Of a stretch of DNA of 64,000 nt, positions 49,401 to 62,290 are shown piece by piece. The first letter of the stretch is position 1; each line of letters begins with the position of its first letter. Made by a program: the position numbers and the translations under genes. The notes beneath the pieces are model-generated. The model made no database searches, had not been told where the DNA came from, and worked only from the letters and a program-made list of their open reading frames with translations. The DNA comes from Vanilla planifolia (lineage: Eukaryota; Streptophyta; Magnoliopsida; Asparagales; Orchidaceae), in assembly GCA_023846275.1 (NCBI GenBank), contig JAIUJO010000147.1, positions 1,063,471 through 1,127,470 of the forward strand. Direction: 5' to 3'.

Positions 49401-52400
49401 TTAATGTAAAATTAAATTGATAATTTTTTTATTATTTATGCATATTTACTTTTGTAGTTCATAATAATTTAGAATTTAATCTCATCGAGATGAAACAAAG
49501 GTCTTTGAACTCAACTCGATGAGCTCTCGCAAACTAAAATGCTCAATTTAATAATTTTAAATTTTTAAATTTCTAAAATTTTTGTATGTCTTATGAGTCA
49601 TTTTGATTTATACCAGATTTAATGGCAAAAAATTTCATACTTGAGCATTTTGTTATCTTGGAATGCAACTTTTGTATAAAAGGTATGTTGTTTCTTCAAA
49701 TCTTTTGCTTTAATTTTGTTATATTATTACAGAATTCTAATACTCTTCTCGGGTGTCCTTTAAAACACTTATATTTTGTTTTATTACATCAATTTATATT
49801 TTTTTAGTTTTATCAAATATCTAATTAATATTTATATAAATGTTTATTTTTCCTAAATAATTTCATAATTAAGAGTAATTTGAGGCAAGGTTAAATCATC
49901 ACAAAACAAAATTTCTTAGGGAATCTCGACAGGATGTCTCCCTTAAATATTAATTCTTATTTTTTAAAATATTTTATTTTCTTTTGTTTTTGCTCCATTT
50001 ATGGGACATATTCTTTCATGTCTTATTTAAATGATATTATGCTAGATTTTCTTAGTTACTTGGAATTCAACTTTCAAATATAGTTTATCTAATTTTTAAA
50101 ATTTTTATTTTCATTTTCTTATTTTATCAGATAACTCTATATCTTGTATATTTCAGCCTTCATATCGACTTGATTTGGTTATATTAGATTATTTTAATTA
50201 ATATTTTTTTGTAGTTTTTTAAATATTTATTTAATATTAAAAAAAATTTATTTTTACTTATACTTTTTAATTTTTTACTAATTATTCATTTCTTTATTAA
50301 AATAAATATTTATTTAAATATTTTTTAAATTTTAGATTTCTAACGTTTTGGCATGTTTTGTAGATATTTTGATTTATATATAATTTGAAGATCCATAATG
50401 CAACATTCATATCCTTAGGATCATAGAATGTAATCTTAACATATATTTTTTCTTATTTAATCGTAATTTTCACTTCGATTTTGTTATATTATTATGAAAC
50501 ATTATTCTCCTCACATGCCATTTTTACTTTTTTTCATTTTATAATATTAAACTCGTCCAATTTATCTCAATTCAGCTTCATTACATATTTATATAGAATT
50601 AAAATAAAAATTTATCATTATTTACATATATATCTAAATTAGTATTTCATAGTAATTGCAAACGAGGTATAATCAAGAGAAAAGAGATGATATGTCACAC
50701 CTTGACAATTTTTATCTATTTAAATATTCTTTTTTATAATTTGAAATATTTTAGTTTCTATTGTTTTTCCACACTTTAAAGATATCTTGATTCCTGTCTT
50801 ATTTGACGATTAAGGGTGTCATATTTAATTGCTTACTTTACGGTATGCAACTTTTCCTATTCAATTTGTAACTTTTTTTCTAATTTTGTATGTTTATTTT
50901 GTTATCCTGCCAAGAAACTCAAACTCTACTGCATGTGAGCCCTATATCAATATTATTTGTATAAATTAGATATTTTTATTTGGGCAATTTATTGTAATTC
51001 TGAACAAGGTCTCATCAAGAAGAAAGAAATGTTGTTAGGTACCTTTAAACTAGTTGTATTCAATTCAAAAAATCATTTTATTATTTTAAGTAGTTAATTT
51101 TTTAGTATTTTGGCATGCATCATGTCATATTTTGATTCATAGCTTTTTTTACAAATGAGGATGTTACAATTGATCTCCTTAGTAACAAGTAATGGTACTT
51201 TCTTGTACATTTAACATATTTTATCAAACTTTTTATTTTGATATCATTAAATTACTATATAACTCTAATTCTTCCCTTATGTCATATTTACATCGCTTTG
51301 AATTTGTAATATCACAATGCTTTAATATATCTTATTTTATAATTAAAATATAAAAAAATAATAATTTAGATATTACTTATGTTTACTTATTTTGGTAATT
51401 CACTACAATTATAAAGGAGGTCGGATTTAGAAAAAACCAAAATCATTGAACACATGTTGATGAGTTCTATCCAATGAAATATTTGTTTTATTATTTTTGA
51501 ATATTTTTTAAAAGATTTTTTAATGCTTTATGAGATATTTCTATTTATAATCGATATTGCTATCCATTGTTTTTACGTTTTATCGTTGTATGTTCGAATG
51601 CAACAATTCTGCTTAATTTCTATAGTTTCTTAAATTTTTTTACTTTTATTTGGTAATATTATTTGGTGAACATAAATCTCAACTCTTATCACCATTGTAA
51701 AAACTTATTTTTGTTATAATATGCTGCATCAATTTTAAACATTTCAACTTAAATATATATATTTATTTAATATTAAAATCATAATTTTTTAATTATTTAT
51801 GTTTATTTAATTTTCTTATTCATAGTAAGTTGAAATGAGGTCTAGTTAAGAAAACATAGATGTTGTTTAAGCCCTAATAAATTTAATATTCATTTCTAGA
51901 TTTTAAAATTTTTTATTATGCAAACTTTTAGCACTTTTTAAGAGACATTGTTTTATTCATGGTTGATTTGATGGTTGATGATGTTACACTTGATGTACAT
52001 AGTATTTTGGAATACAACTTTCCTATAGAATTATATCATTTGCTCAAAATTTCCAATTTACTTAGCTATATTACTATGCAATTATAAATCTACTCTTATG
52101 TGACCACTACATCACATTTATTTTATTAAATTGAATTAAATTAATTTATCTCATTTTTAGATTAAATAAATATTTAATTAATACTAAAAAATTAACTTAT
52201 TATTATTTATGCTTTATTTTCTTTTGATTTCTATCCACAAACTATAGCTAACTAAATTTATATTTCTCTATTTTAAATTTTTTTGGGAGTTTTTTCATTT
52301 TTACGAAGCATTTCGTTTCATATCTTACTTGATTGATAATGTTACCACCATTCGCTACAAGTTCCTTGAATCTAACTTTCTCATGCAATTAGTCTCTTTA

Positions 52401-55400
52401 AATTTTTCCCTTTTATTTTATTATGTAAGTTTGTAACACTAAATCACTTTTGGTGACCTCAACCTTATTTTGAGTCAATTAGATTATATCGCTTCAACTT
52501 ATCATATTTTAGCTTTAATATATATTTACATAATATTAAAATAATAATTTGTTAATATTTTTCATTTTTACTTGTACAATTCTTCCTTAATTGCAAACTT
52601 TGTCTGATTTAGATGTAACAAATGTCATTGCACCCATCCCAATAATCAGTATCTAATTAAAAATTCATTTTTATATTCTTAAATATTTCACTTTTAGGGT
52701 ATTATAATTCTTTAAGAGACACTTAGATTTGTTCTTGATGTGGTGATTCATGGTGTATCACTCATCCTCCTTAAAATCTTTGATTTTAACTTTCTTTTAC
52801 AATTTTTCCCATTTACTAAAATTTTTCTCTTTAATTTAGTTATTTTACTTTGGAGCACAAATTCACTTCTCAATTCACTTTTATATTATTCTCATTTGGC
52901 TTTGTTATATTACAATTTAACTCATTTTAATTATATTATATATTTATTACAAAATTAAATAATATTTTTTTTAATATTAATATTTATTTAAATTTAAATT
53001 TTTTTCTAAATCTAGTTTTGGTTCTACGAAGACGTAAAATTTACTTGGGACTTTTCCCAATATTCTTTATCTAATTCAACCTTCTTTTTTTATAATTTTG
53101 AATAAATTTTTCCAATTTTTTTTCACTCTTTTTCAGATAGTTTGATTTTTAACTAACTTGATGATTGATGACATTATACTAATTTTCTTTAGGATTTTTA
53201 AATGCATCTTCTCCCGTATAATTTATCTAATTTCTTCATATTTTTAACTTTTATTTCTATTTATTATAGTGAAACTCAAATTTTCCTCTCTCGAAACTAT
53301 ATATTGCGTCTATTTGGATAGATTATATTATTTTTAACTTATCATAATTTCAATAAATATATATTTACTACACATTAAAATAATAATTTTTTATGATTTT
53401 TCTTATTTATATTTGTAATTTTAGTAATGTTACACAAGATCCTATCAGAACAAAGTAAAAATAATTAGACTTATCTTAATGACTTGTACTCAATTAAAAA
53501 ATTATTTCTACTTTTTTAAGTACTTAATTTTCATTGTTTTGTGATGTTTTACTAAAAATTTTAATTTGTGCATTATTTCATGATTGAGGATGTCACATTT
53601 GATCTCTTTAGCACCTAAAAATGCAACTTTTTTTATAGAATTAAACTCATTTCTTTCATTTATTTACTTTGACTTAGCCAAGTTATATATTTTCAATTTT
53701 TTATTTTATTTTTAATACATATATATTTACTTAATTTTAAAAAGTATTTAATTATTATTTATGGTTATTTGCTATCAAAATTCATAGTTATTCGAAACTA
53801 GTTATTATTTAGATAAACAAATGTCATTTGGCTTATTTAGACAAAATTTTTCCAATTAGATATGCATTCAAATTTTTTTAAAAATTTTATTTTCTATATT
53901 TTTGGCATGCTTTGAGCAAAATTTTTAGTTGTGTCTTGTTTGATAATAAAAAATGTTATACTCAATCTCCTTAACGACATGGACTGTAACTTTTCAATAT
54001 AATTTATATCATTTATTGAAGTTTTGAACTTTTTATTTAGTTATGTTCCTATGTAACTAAAGACTTCCCATACTATGACAATTACATTCCTTTAGTTTTG
54101 TTATATTAAAATAATAATTACTTGTCAGTTTGATTTGATTAAATAATATTAATTTGTCTCAATTCAACTAAAATATAAATTTACTCAAAAATAACACAAC
54201 AATTTATTGTTGTTTATGCTTTTCTTATTTTGTTATTCACAATAATTCTGAATAAGGTCTGATCGAGACAAAATAAACATCATTGAATTTTTCTAAATAA
54301 GTTATATCTAATTAAATATGCTTTAAAATATTTTAAAATTATTTTTTCTTGTGTTTTCATATGGTACATGAGTTATTTTGATTTGTACAAGATTTCATGG
54401 TAATTGATGTTAGACTTTATCTACATAATATTATGGATTTTGACTTTCTAATAAAAGTTATCTTATTTTTTCCAATCATTTGCATTGATTCATTATATTA
54501 TTATATAATTCTATATCTCTTATTGTGTGGTATTCTATCTTCTTGATTTATTTTTATCAAATTGTTAATTTACCTTATTTTTATTAATTTTTATATATAT
54601 TTATTGAATATATAAATAATAATAGATTATTATTAAAGTATTAATTTTTTATTTTTTGCTTTAGTAATTCATTATAATTTAGTATCTCATTAAATATTCA
54701 TTTCTATGTTTTTCAAACATTCTTTGTAGTTCTATCAACTTATGAAACATTTTAATTCATATATGATATGAAGTTTGATCAGGTAATGCATAATGCATTC
54801 AAATTTCTTTTTGATTTGGTTAAATTAATATGAAACAATAAATCTCTCCTAATGTGACCTTACATCTCTTTGATTTAGCAATATTATATTGTTTCAATTT
54901 TTTTATTTCTACTTTAATTCATATTTACTTAATTTTGAAATACAAATTTGTTATTACTTTTGGTTATTTACTATTGTAATTCATAGTAGTTCCAATTGAG
55001 GTGTAGTGGAGAGAAACCAAAAGTTGTTTAGCACATCTCGATGAGCCCAATCCAATTGAATATTCCACTTCATATTTCTAAAACTTTTTTTATCTTTACG
55101 AGGTTTTAGCTAATGTTATTAGATTTTTCAATTTGCATCTAATTTTAGCATCAAGGACGTTAACCTTGATCTCTTTATTATGCTGTAGTGAAATATTCTT
55201 ATATACTTTATCTTATTTCATCAAATTTATTCCTTTCATTTTGTTGTGTTAATATTTAATTCTCATTCTCATCTTGTGTAACCTACACATGCCTTTGATT
55301 TAGTTAAATTACATTGCTTCAAATTACCTCATTTCATGTTTGATATATATTAAATTGTTATCAAGACAATAATTTATTATTATATGTGCCTATTTACTTT

Positions 55401-56426
55401 AGTAATTTGAAGTAATTCTAAAGGTGTTTCTTTCAAAACTTAGAAAAAATTCATCAGACCAATCATGATGAGTTTCATCCAATTAAATGTTATTTTTTTA
55501 ATTTTTTTTAATTTTTAAATTTTTAATTTTAAAACTTTTTAATTTTTTATTTTATTTATTTTTTAAGTTCTTTACAAGAACTTTGAATTTGTACCTAACT
55601 TGTCGATTGAAGATGTTACACTTGATCTACTTAACATATTGGAATGTAAGTTTTTTATATAATTAATCTCATTTCTTAAAATATTTTACATTGATTTGGT
55701 TATATTACTATTTAAATCTAAATATTTTTCATGTAGGTCTTACATGTCTTCCATTTGATTGTATCATTTTAGTCCAAGCTATCTTACTTTAGTTTAAATA
55801 TATACAAAGTTAATAATAAAATAGTAATTTATTTTTATTTATATTTATTTACTTTAAAAATTCATAGTACCTTTGAATGAGCTTTAATTGAGATGAAAAA
55901 TATTATTAGACTTGTCTAAATGAGCTCCATCCAACTAAATATATTTTTTATATTTTACATATTTTATTTTCAATGATTTTGGAATACTCTGTTAGGTATT
56001 TTGATTCATGCATGATTTGATAATGAAGAATCTCACACTAAATGTATTGGGTATCATGCAACATAAATTTTTCGTACATTTTTTTTTATTTCTTTAAATG
56101 TTGCACCTTAATTTGGTTATATTAAAATAAAACTCTAACTCTATATTCTCATGGCCTCTACATTAGTAGGGTTTTGCTATACTATATTACAAAACTTTTT
56201 CACATTTTTGTAAAAAATGTATCTCTACTTGATATTAAAGAAATAACTGGTTATTATTTATTCTCATTTATTTTTGTAATTTGTAGTAATTTCAAATGAT
56301 ATCTAACTGAGATGAAATCAAATCTGTTGGAGTCATTGGACCTCATTGAGCTATACTGAATCTTCCAAGATTTGGTAGTTAAGGGGGTAACACTCGATAG
56401 CCTTAACATTTTTCAATGCAACTTTC
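46455..56426 (+). repeat. Satellite array between the two LTR elements
   Basis: The satellite resumes in the monomer phase interrupted by the insertion (ctttatcatacaattt, equivalent to actttcttatacaattt elsewhere). First-box landmarks occur near 47,108, 47,525, 47,870, 48,240, 48,800, 49,207, 51,167, 51,977, 53,166, 53,586, 55,609 and 56,030. The part up to 52,842 belongs to copy A, and the part after it to copy B of the 15.75-kb duplication. The section 48,250-52,842 has its partner outside the window. Short frames at 47,775, 48,765, 49,622 and 52,740 are inside monomers and are not genes. Confidence 0.85.
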
Positions 56427-58516
56427 GCTTAGTTCTCCTTCATATTTGATGAGTTAAACCTTAAATACTTTGCATTTTTTCTAATGGGCTTGTTTAGTGT
56501 GAAACAAGTCAACTAATAAAGATAAGCCATATACTTAAAATTTTAAAGATGGTAAAATTGTGGTCTTCAAAGTACTTTCGAGTGTTCAGCAAGCATTACG
56601 TATTTAAGGCATGCCCATCAAATTTGAAAACGTTTTCTGTTTATTTGGAAAATTATAGTAGCTTATTGATTATTAATCATTAAGCATACTTCTTTATCTT
56701 AATACTTTCAAAAGCCACTTGAATAATTCCCTAATATTGGAAACATAGGATTCCATTATTAAGCCCTCTAAACTTTTGAAACCCTACTTAACTATAAAAA
56801 TCTATTCAATCCTTTCCTTGATTTAAGAAACATATAATATGTCATTTCTCAATTGCTTAATCTTTTGTTATTAAGTTCTACTTAGGCATACTAATCAAAT
56901 TCTATATTTGGATAATTGTTAAACTTTATTTAAATTATTTGTTTTTTAAAATTTCATAATAAAAAAAGTAAAAAAATATCTTAAGGCACATCATAAGCAT
57001 GTTCCAAGTTCCAAGCTTTTAGGCTAAGGAAGCTCGAATAGGTACTCACAAAGATTGGGTTAAGAGACTACTAGAACTAACTCGGGTGGTGTTTGATCAT
57101 GGCCATTGGACATCCAAAAATTAGCTAATTTAAGGCAATGTATAAGGTTGGGCAGATGAAGAATGCAAACAGGATAGGTTAAACTGATTGCCATACTAAA
57201 CTTGTAGGAATACAATTAATCTTGGTGGTAAAATCTTAAGGCCACATGGGGGGAGCTAACCCTATAGCTCGACTACTTTATCATCCCATGAAAGATAATA
57301 CAAAGATCAAAACTTTAGCACTGCCTACGGATGAGAAACAAATCTCTTTATTGTGTCATTGCTTGAGGCATTAGCACTTTCTTTTATCTGATCTCCAATT
57401 CAAAGACTACAAATAGGCTTACCTAAAATTTTTACTGTTGTCTTTTGATTGGATGAGAAATACCATGCTAAATAAATCATATTACATTAATTCATTTCCT
57501 TTTTTGAATTACCTATCCTTGAATCAGACAGACAAGAACTATCCTTTTTTAATCCTTTAGTTATGACTGATTTTTCCAATATCATTCATTAAGCAAAGGA
57601 TCCAGAACTCATCCTACTTCATTAGATGGGCTAGTTCTAATTTGTCTTGGTCCAACCTTCTATAACTCATCTGCTTTTATAACCCTTGATCTAATAATCT
57701 AGAACATCTTCATCAGATACAACGACATCACTTGATCCCACATAACAACACATTTGCTGCTCGTTATTTGTGTAGTTTCATTTGCCATTTAGGAGGAAAT
57801 ACTTTAATTTATTAAGAAAATATTTTTATGTTATTTATCAAAAGCTTTTGAAATGGCTTCTCCTTCCTTTTCTGATGGCTATGACAAATATTTTTCATGA
57901 TAAACATATCTTGATGAAAAATACTAATGAATATGGTGAGATTTTAAGATCTTAAAGAAATGTTGTATCATATTCTATTAGTAGAAATTCTACTGGTTAG
58001 ACCAGTGACTTAGTAGTATTAAGAAGTACAAATTCATCCAACTAAGTCTCAATATTTGAAGCTTTTATTTTCTCACTGATCTTCATAATTTTTAGCTGCT
58101 TACCACTTTTTGAACTCTACAACAACTATAAGAAATACTATATGCTTTTATAAAAAATTTATTTCATGTTCCATTTTTCTTTTCCCCATACATTGACCAG
58201 CCCCACACTTGTAAAATTGTATTTATGAATTATTATAACAATAAATTTTGCTTTTCAACAAAGAAAAAATTATATTTATAAAGACTTTTTAGATAATAAC
58301 TTCCATTAAAAAATAAGAAAATTATTTTAAAACACCAAATTAATATAAGTATAAATTATGAGTTAGTATGACAATACATTATGCTTTTTTATAAAGTCAA
58401 AATTATATTTATAAAGACTTTTTGAGCAATAAATTATATTAAAAAATATGAAAATTATTTTAAAACACCTAATTCACACCCCTCTTTTAAGATTCATACT
58501 TACTAATTTTACTTCA
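56427..58516 (+). repeat. 5' LTR of element B (complete)
   Basis: The LTR follows CTTTC (56,422-56,426) and starts with GC-TTAG. It ends with attttacttCA at 58,516, matching the ttttacttCA end of the 3' LTR. It contains an extra stretch at 57,124-57,193 that is missing from the 5' LTR of copy A but has a counterpart in the 3' LTRs (for example the gcatggcaaag to actgatcagg region near 60,775-60,808). The tail carries the aacacctaattcacacccc stretch typical of copia-type LTR ends. Confidence 0.82.
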
Positions 58517-58518
58517 AT

Positions 58519-58530
58519 TTGTTTTAGAGT
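58519..58530 (+). other. Primer-binding-site relic, initiator Met tRNA type
   Basis: Two bases after the LTR end the sequence reads ttgttttagagt, which matches 8 of 12 positions of the plant consensus TGGTATCAGAGC, complementary to the 3' end of initiator methionine tRNA. The following acgatcc also fits the usual context. In copy A this site is deleted. The match is imperfect, but its position is exactly as expected. Confidence 0.65.
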
Positions 58531-58706
58531 ACGATCCATAAAATATGTTTTTCAAATTGCTTAGGTGATATGTCATATGTGTCTTAATTCTTTTGTTTAA
58601 TTTAATTAATTTTTATTTTTATTAAATATAAGTTTTAGTTGTTGTCTCTCCATTTTTTATTCTTAACAAAACAGTAATGTTTTTTTTAATTTGTTTATTT
58701 GTGAAT

Positions 58707-59563
58707 ATGAGTTTGCCCAAGATTGATATTTGTGTGTCATTAAATGAAGGTATTTCTCCTATCCATCTTGCATTATTTAAGGGTAAAGTTTTTTCTATTA
58801 GAAAAATAGATTTAGAATTTTTATCAAAAAACCTTAATTTGGACTATGGGAAATGAATATCAAAAAATGTGATTTACCTAAAGATTCGTGCTAACGAGAT
58901 CAATTTTGTTTGTGAATCTAATAGTAACCATATGAGAATGCCATAATTAAATGATAGAGTAGTTAGCAACCATCATTATAGCTATCACTTGGTAAATTTA
59001 ATCAACCCTAGAATTTACATATAGCAAATGAATTTACATATGCTCCTCTTTTCAAGTCAATAAAGGTAGTCAAGGACATAAATAAACTAATGTCAGATGA
59101 GTTACTTGGAGAGTTATTGATGATAAAGATTGAGATGAGTTGAAGACTTGAAGAGGAGGCTTCTAGAACCTAGCTAAAGAAAGAAGCAAGGTAAGTACCA
59201 TTGGCATTTAGACCAAACAAAACATGATCAGATGCAACATCCATCTCTTCCTTTTATTTAGAAGAGGTGGTAAATTTTCATGTTAAAGTCTGGGTTGGAC
59301 ATTTGGACAAAATTTTTGTAAATAGAAATTGATAAAAGAAAAAAACAGGAAATGAAGAAGGTGCCAAAATCTTATGAATGTGGTCAAACCAACTATGTTA
59401 ACCAAAAAGTCTGAAACATGATGACAACAAAAGGAAGCAAGATAAAAAAAGAAGAGATTGTGGAGGAAGAAACCTTCCTAGGATACTTGGAGTACATCAA
59501 AAGACTTTGATGCTTCAAGTTCAAAAGTAAGGTGGTTGGAATGGCTCTTCCATGACAAAGAAT
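58707..59563 (+). pseudogene. gag: Decayed copia-like gag, copy B
   Basis: The start MSLPKIDICVSLNEGISP (ATG at 58,707) stays open for 49 codons, where copy A has an early stop. The C-terminal gag domain reads VVKDINKLMSDELLGELL (about 59,066-59,120). The zinc knuckle reads SYECGQTNY from 59,370, so the stop seen in copy A is Gln here, but a one-base deletion follows it. Both copies share the in-frame TAG after EEEASR (near 59,171) and the Ser and Tyr replacements of the zinc ligands, so gag was already dead before the duplication. The middle of gag is shorter and partly different from copy A. Confidence 0.8.
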
Positions 59564-60049
59564 GATAAATCAAGTACATGTAGGGAAGAAGAAGGGACAA
59601 GGACAACAATTCGCCTCATAGAATTCTTGAGAATAATTTCATAGATTTTATTAATGTTTTAATATCCTTAATCTCAACAAATAAAACGTTGAAAAATATC
59701 TACAAAAAAATTGAACTTCTAAACCTCATTAAGAATGAAGTTGAGAAAAAAATAAAAATACTTCAAGTTTGTGATAAAAAAGAATACTTTGATTATTCAG
59801 ATTTCTTCTTTGAATAAGAAAATTTGTAATTCAAAAGTAATTTTTTTTTCTTGATTAATGAAAAATTTCTAATGCTTCACATGTTTATTTTTTTGGACAT
59901 AAAAATAAATCTTCTTTGAGCACATACATAACGTTTTACCCACTACATGTTTTAATTATTGTAGAAATGGACTTAGAGAATAAAGAAGTTAATTTAAAGT
60001 GTTGGCAAAAGGTGATTTATTTTTGAAATATTTATATCATGCCACCATC

Positions 60050-60061
60050 AAAAGGTGGAGA
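60050..60061 (+). other. Polypurine tract, element B
   Basis: The stretch aaaaggtggaga lies one base before TGTTAGGTTACCC, the 3' LTR start. It is identical to the tract in copy A. Confidence 0.82.
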
Positions 60062-60062
60062 T

Positions 60063-62290
60063 TGTTAGGTTACCCTTGTTTTTATTGAGTCAAGCTTTAA
60101 ATGTTTATTTTTACATTTTAAAGGACTTGCTTAGTGAGAAACAACTTTAATTGTACAGAAAAAACCATTCGCTATTAAAGATTTTCAATAAGTGATCTTC
60201 AAACCACCTTGGAGAATTAGGTAAGCCTCAAAATTTGAAGGCATGCACATTATATTTGAAAACGTCTTATTTATATTATGAAATAAAATGTGGTTTTATT
60301 GATTATTTATCACAAGGTATATTTCTCTGTTCAAATCCCTTCAAATATGACTTGAACTATTCCTTGATTTTGGAAACATGAGATTCCATATTTAAACCAT
60401 TTAATCTTTTGAAATCCTAATTAATCATCCAAATATTTTCAATCTATTTCTTGATTTAAGGAACATAAAAGATTCCATTATTGAATCGTTTAATCCTTTT
60501 TCTTGGATAAATACTACTTATTCATATATTCCTAACTTCATACTAAGTCAATTGTTAAACTTTTTTTAAATTATTTAAAAAATTAATTTCATTAAATTTT
60601 TCATAACTAAAAGCAAAACATTACCTTAAGCCACATCCCAGGCATGTGCTCTAATGCAAAGCTCTTGGACCAAGCAAGCTTGAATAGGTATTCTCAAACA
60701 TTATCTCATTAAACATTAGGAACGCATTCTAGTTGAGCCCAATCGTTGCCACTATGAATTCTGTACCTGGCGAAGGCATGGCAAAGCATCGAGCTTGACT
60801 GATCAGGTATGCATATTGTTCAAACCCATTACCACGATAAACTTATAAACATATGAGTGGCTAGAGTGGTGAAATACCAAGAGCAAAAGGCAAGAGTTAG
60901 CCACATCATTTAGCTTGCATTAACATCCCATGAAAGATATTAAAAAGTGAAAAATTTTCTCATCACCTATAATGTGGGACCCAAGTTCTTTACCATCTCA
61001 ACACCTAAATCCTAAACAAATTCACTCATCTAATCCTGGATGAGTTAGCTATAACCATGTTACTTATAAGCTTTGCTTTGAAGCTATAGCCAAATAGGGA
61101 AGATCATAATAACCTTAATTAGATAGGACTAGTAGTTTCCTACTTTTAACTTATGTAGCCTTGAATCAAATATCTTTGACCATTCCATTTTGATGCCTAT
61201 AGTTGATATTGTTTCTACTTTTACCATTGATTAATCAAACAATCCAAAACTCATTCAACTTGATGGGATGGCATAGATCTAATCCATGTTGATTTTATCA
61301 TCTATAGCTCACCATCTTTCATAGCCCTTGAACTGATGATCTTGAACATCTTGAACCAAATCCAATCGCACCATCGATCTCTTTTAATACCTAATTAACT
61401 AGCTACTATTTGAGCCATTATGCTAACCATTTTGAAAGAAGCATTATAACCATCAATAATAAAAATATTTTAGCTCTTTGGTAGCAACTTTTTAAGAAAT
61501 TTTTTGAATTTTTCTATGTATGACAAAATAGTTTCTATGTAATCTTAACATATATAAATGAAATGACTAAAGAACCTAAAGAAGAGTTTAAGATGTCAAT
61601 CTTACTCTTCGACCATAAACATTATTTGAGTAACACTTATAGCTATCTATTACCCAAAATTCCAAATTCTTCAATCTAAGCCTAATTCTTCTAAGTTTTC
61701 ATTTTCTTAATTTTCTTTATAATTTTGACCTCTTTGTGCATTTTTCTGCTCATCATCAACTATGAGAAATTCTATATAGTTTTACTAGAAAGTTATTTCT
61801 TCTTATATTTTTTATTCCTTTTTGTTGGGTGGGCTAACATTTGTGGATGCCAAAGATCGATTTGATCTCTTATAAAACTTAGTTGGTTTGAGCTCATAAC
61901 ATCCCACATTATAGTTAAACCTTCAAAAACAAATATGTTGGAGGCATACCAAAAGGAAAACCCTCAAGTACCTTAGAGATGACTATAATAAATGATCTTA
62001 AGTTGTAGCTATTTAGTAGTGGAGCCTTTTTAGACTTTCGTTTGGATTGTTCATGTAGCTTTTAGTTTGGAAAGAATCACCTGCAATATTTTGATGTTCC
62101 ATTTCAACTTTTATTTTCATTTTTCTATGTAAAACAATATGATTTAATATATTTATAAATTAAGGTTTTCTATAAATATATAATTTTTTTTAAAAAATAA
62201 TAAATAAATTTGTTAAAAAATTTGCAAAATTATTTCAAAACACATAAATCTCCCCACTATTTCATAATTTAACAAACTTATTTTACTTCA
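60063..62290 (+). repeat. 3' LTR of element B
   Basis: The LTR starts TGTTAGGTTACCCTTG and ends ttttacttCA at 62,290, so it keeps both canonical dinucleotides. Length is about 2.23 kb. It is followed by CTTCA, the decayed right target-site copy, and by satellite in the interrupted phase (tcatactatttatcttg). No promoter elements could be assigned with confidence. A tatttataaattaagg stretch near 62,150 is TATA-like but unremarkable in this base composition. Confidence 0.87.

Larger units (their letters stand above)
37100..52842 (+). repeat. Tandem duplication of about 15.75 kb, copy A (complete)
   Basis: From 37,100 every stretch I checked has a collinear near-copy 15.73-15.84 kb to the right. 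Examples are gttctac 37,280 / 53,021 (offset 15,741), catgattgag 37,821 / 53,579 (15,758), cactcgatag 40,658 / 56,391 (15,733), gaagcaagg 43,341 / 59,183 (15,842), gggtgggcta 45,991 / 61,827 (15,836) and gattgatgac 47,108 / 62,929 (15,821). The offset drifts because each copy has small private deletions. The unit consists of satellite, the gag-only LTR element (40,694-46,454), and satellite again up to 52,842, where copy B starts without a break in monomer phase. Confidence 0.92.
56427..62290 (+). mobile_element. Gag-only LTR retrotransposon, copy B (better preserved ends)
   Basis: The element is about 5.86 kb long: 5' LTR 56,427-58,516, internal region 58,517-60,062, and 3' LTR 60,063-62,290. 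This copy keeps the primer-binding site, the TG start of the 3' LTR and the CA end. It sits at the same satellite position as copy A and shares gag lesions with it, so it reached this place by segmental duplication and not by a second insertion. It has no pol domains. Confidence 0.85.

Noticed and set aside
56427..62290. A second independent insertion of the LTR element
   Set aside because: It has the same satellite position, the same target-site core and the same gag lesions as the copy at 40,694-46,454, and homology extends far into the flanks. Segmental duplication explains it.
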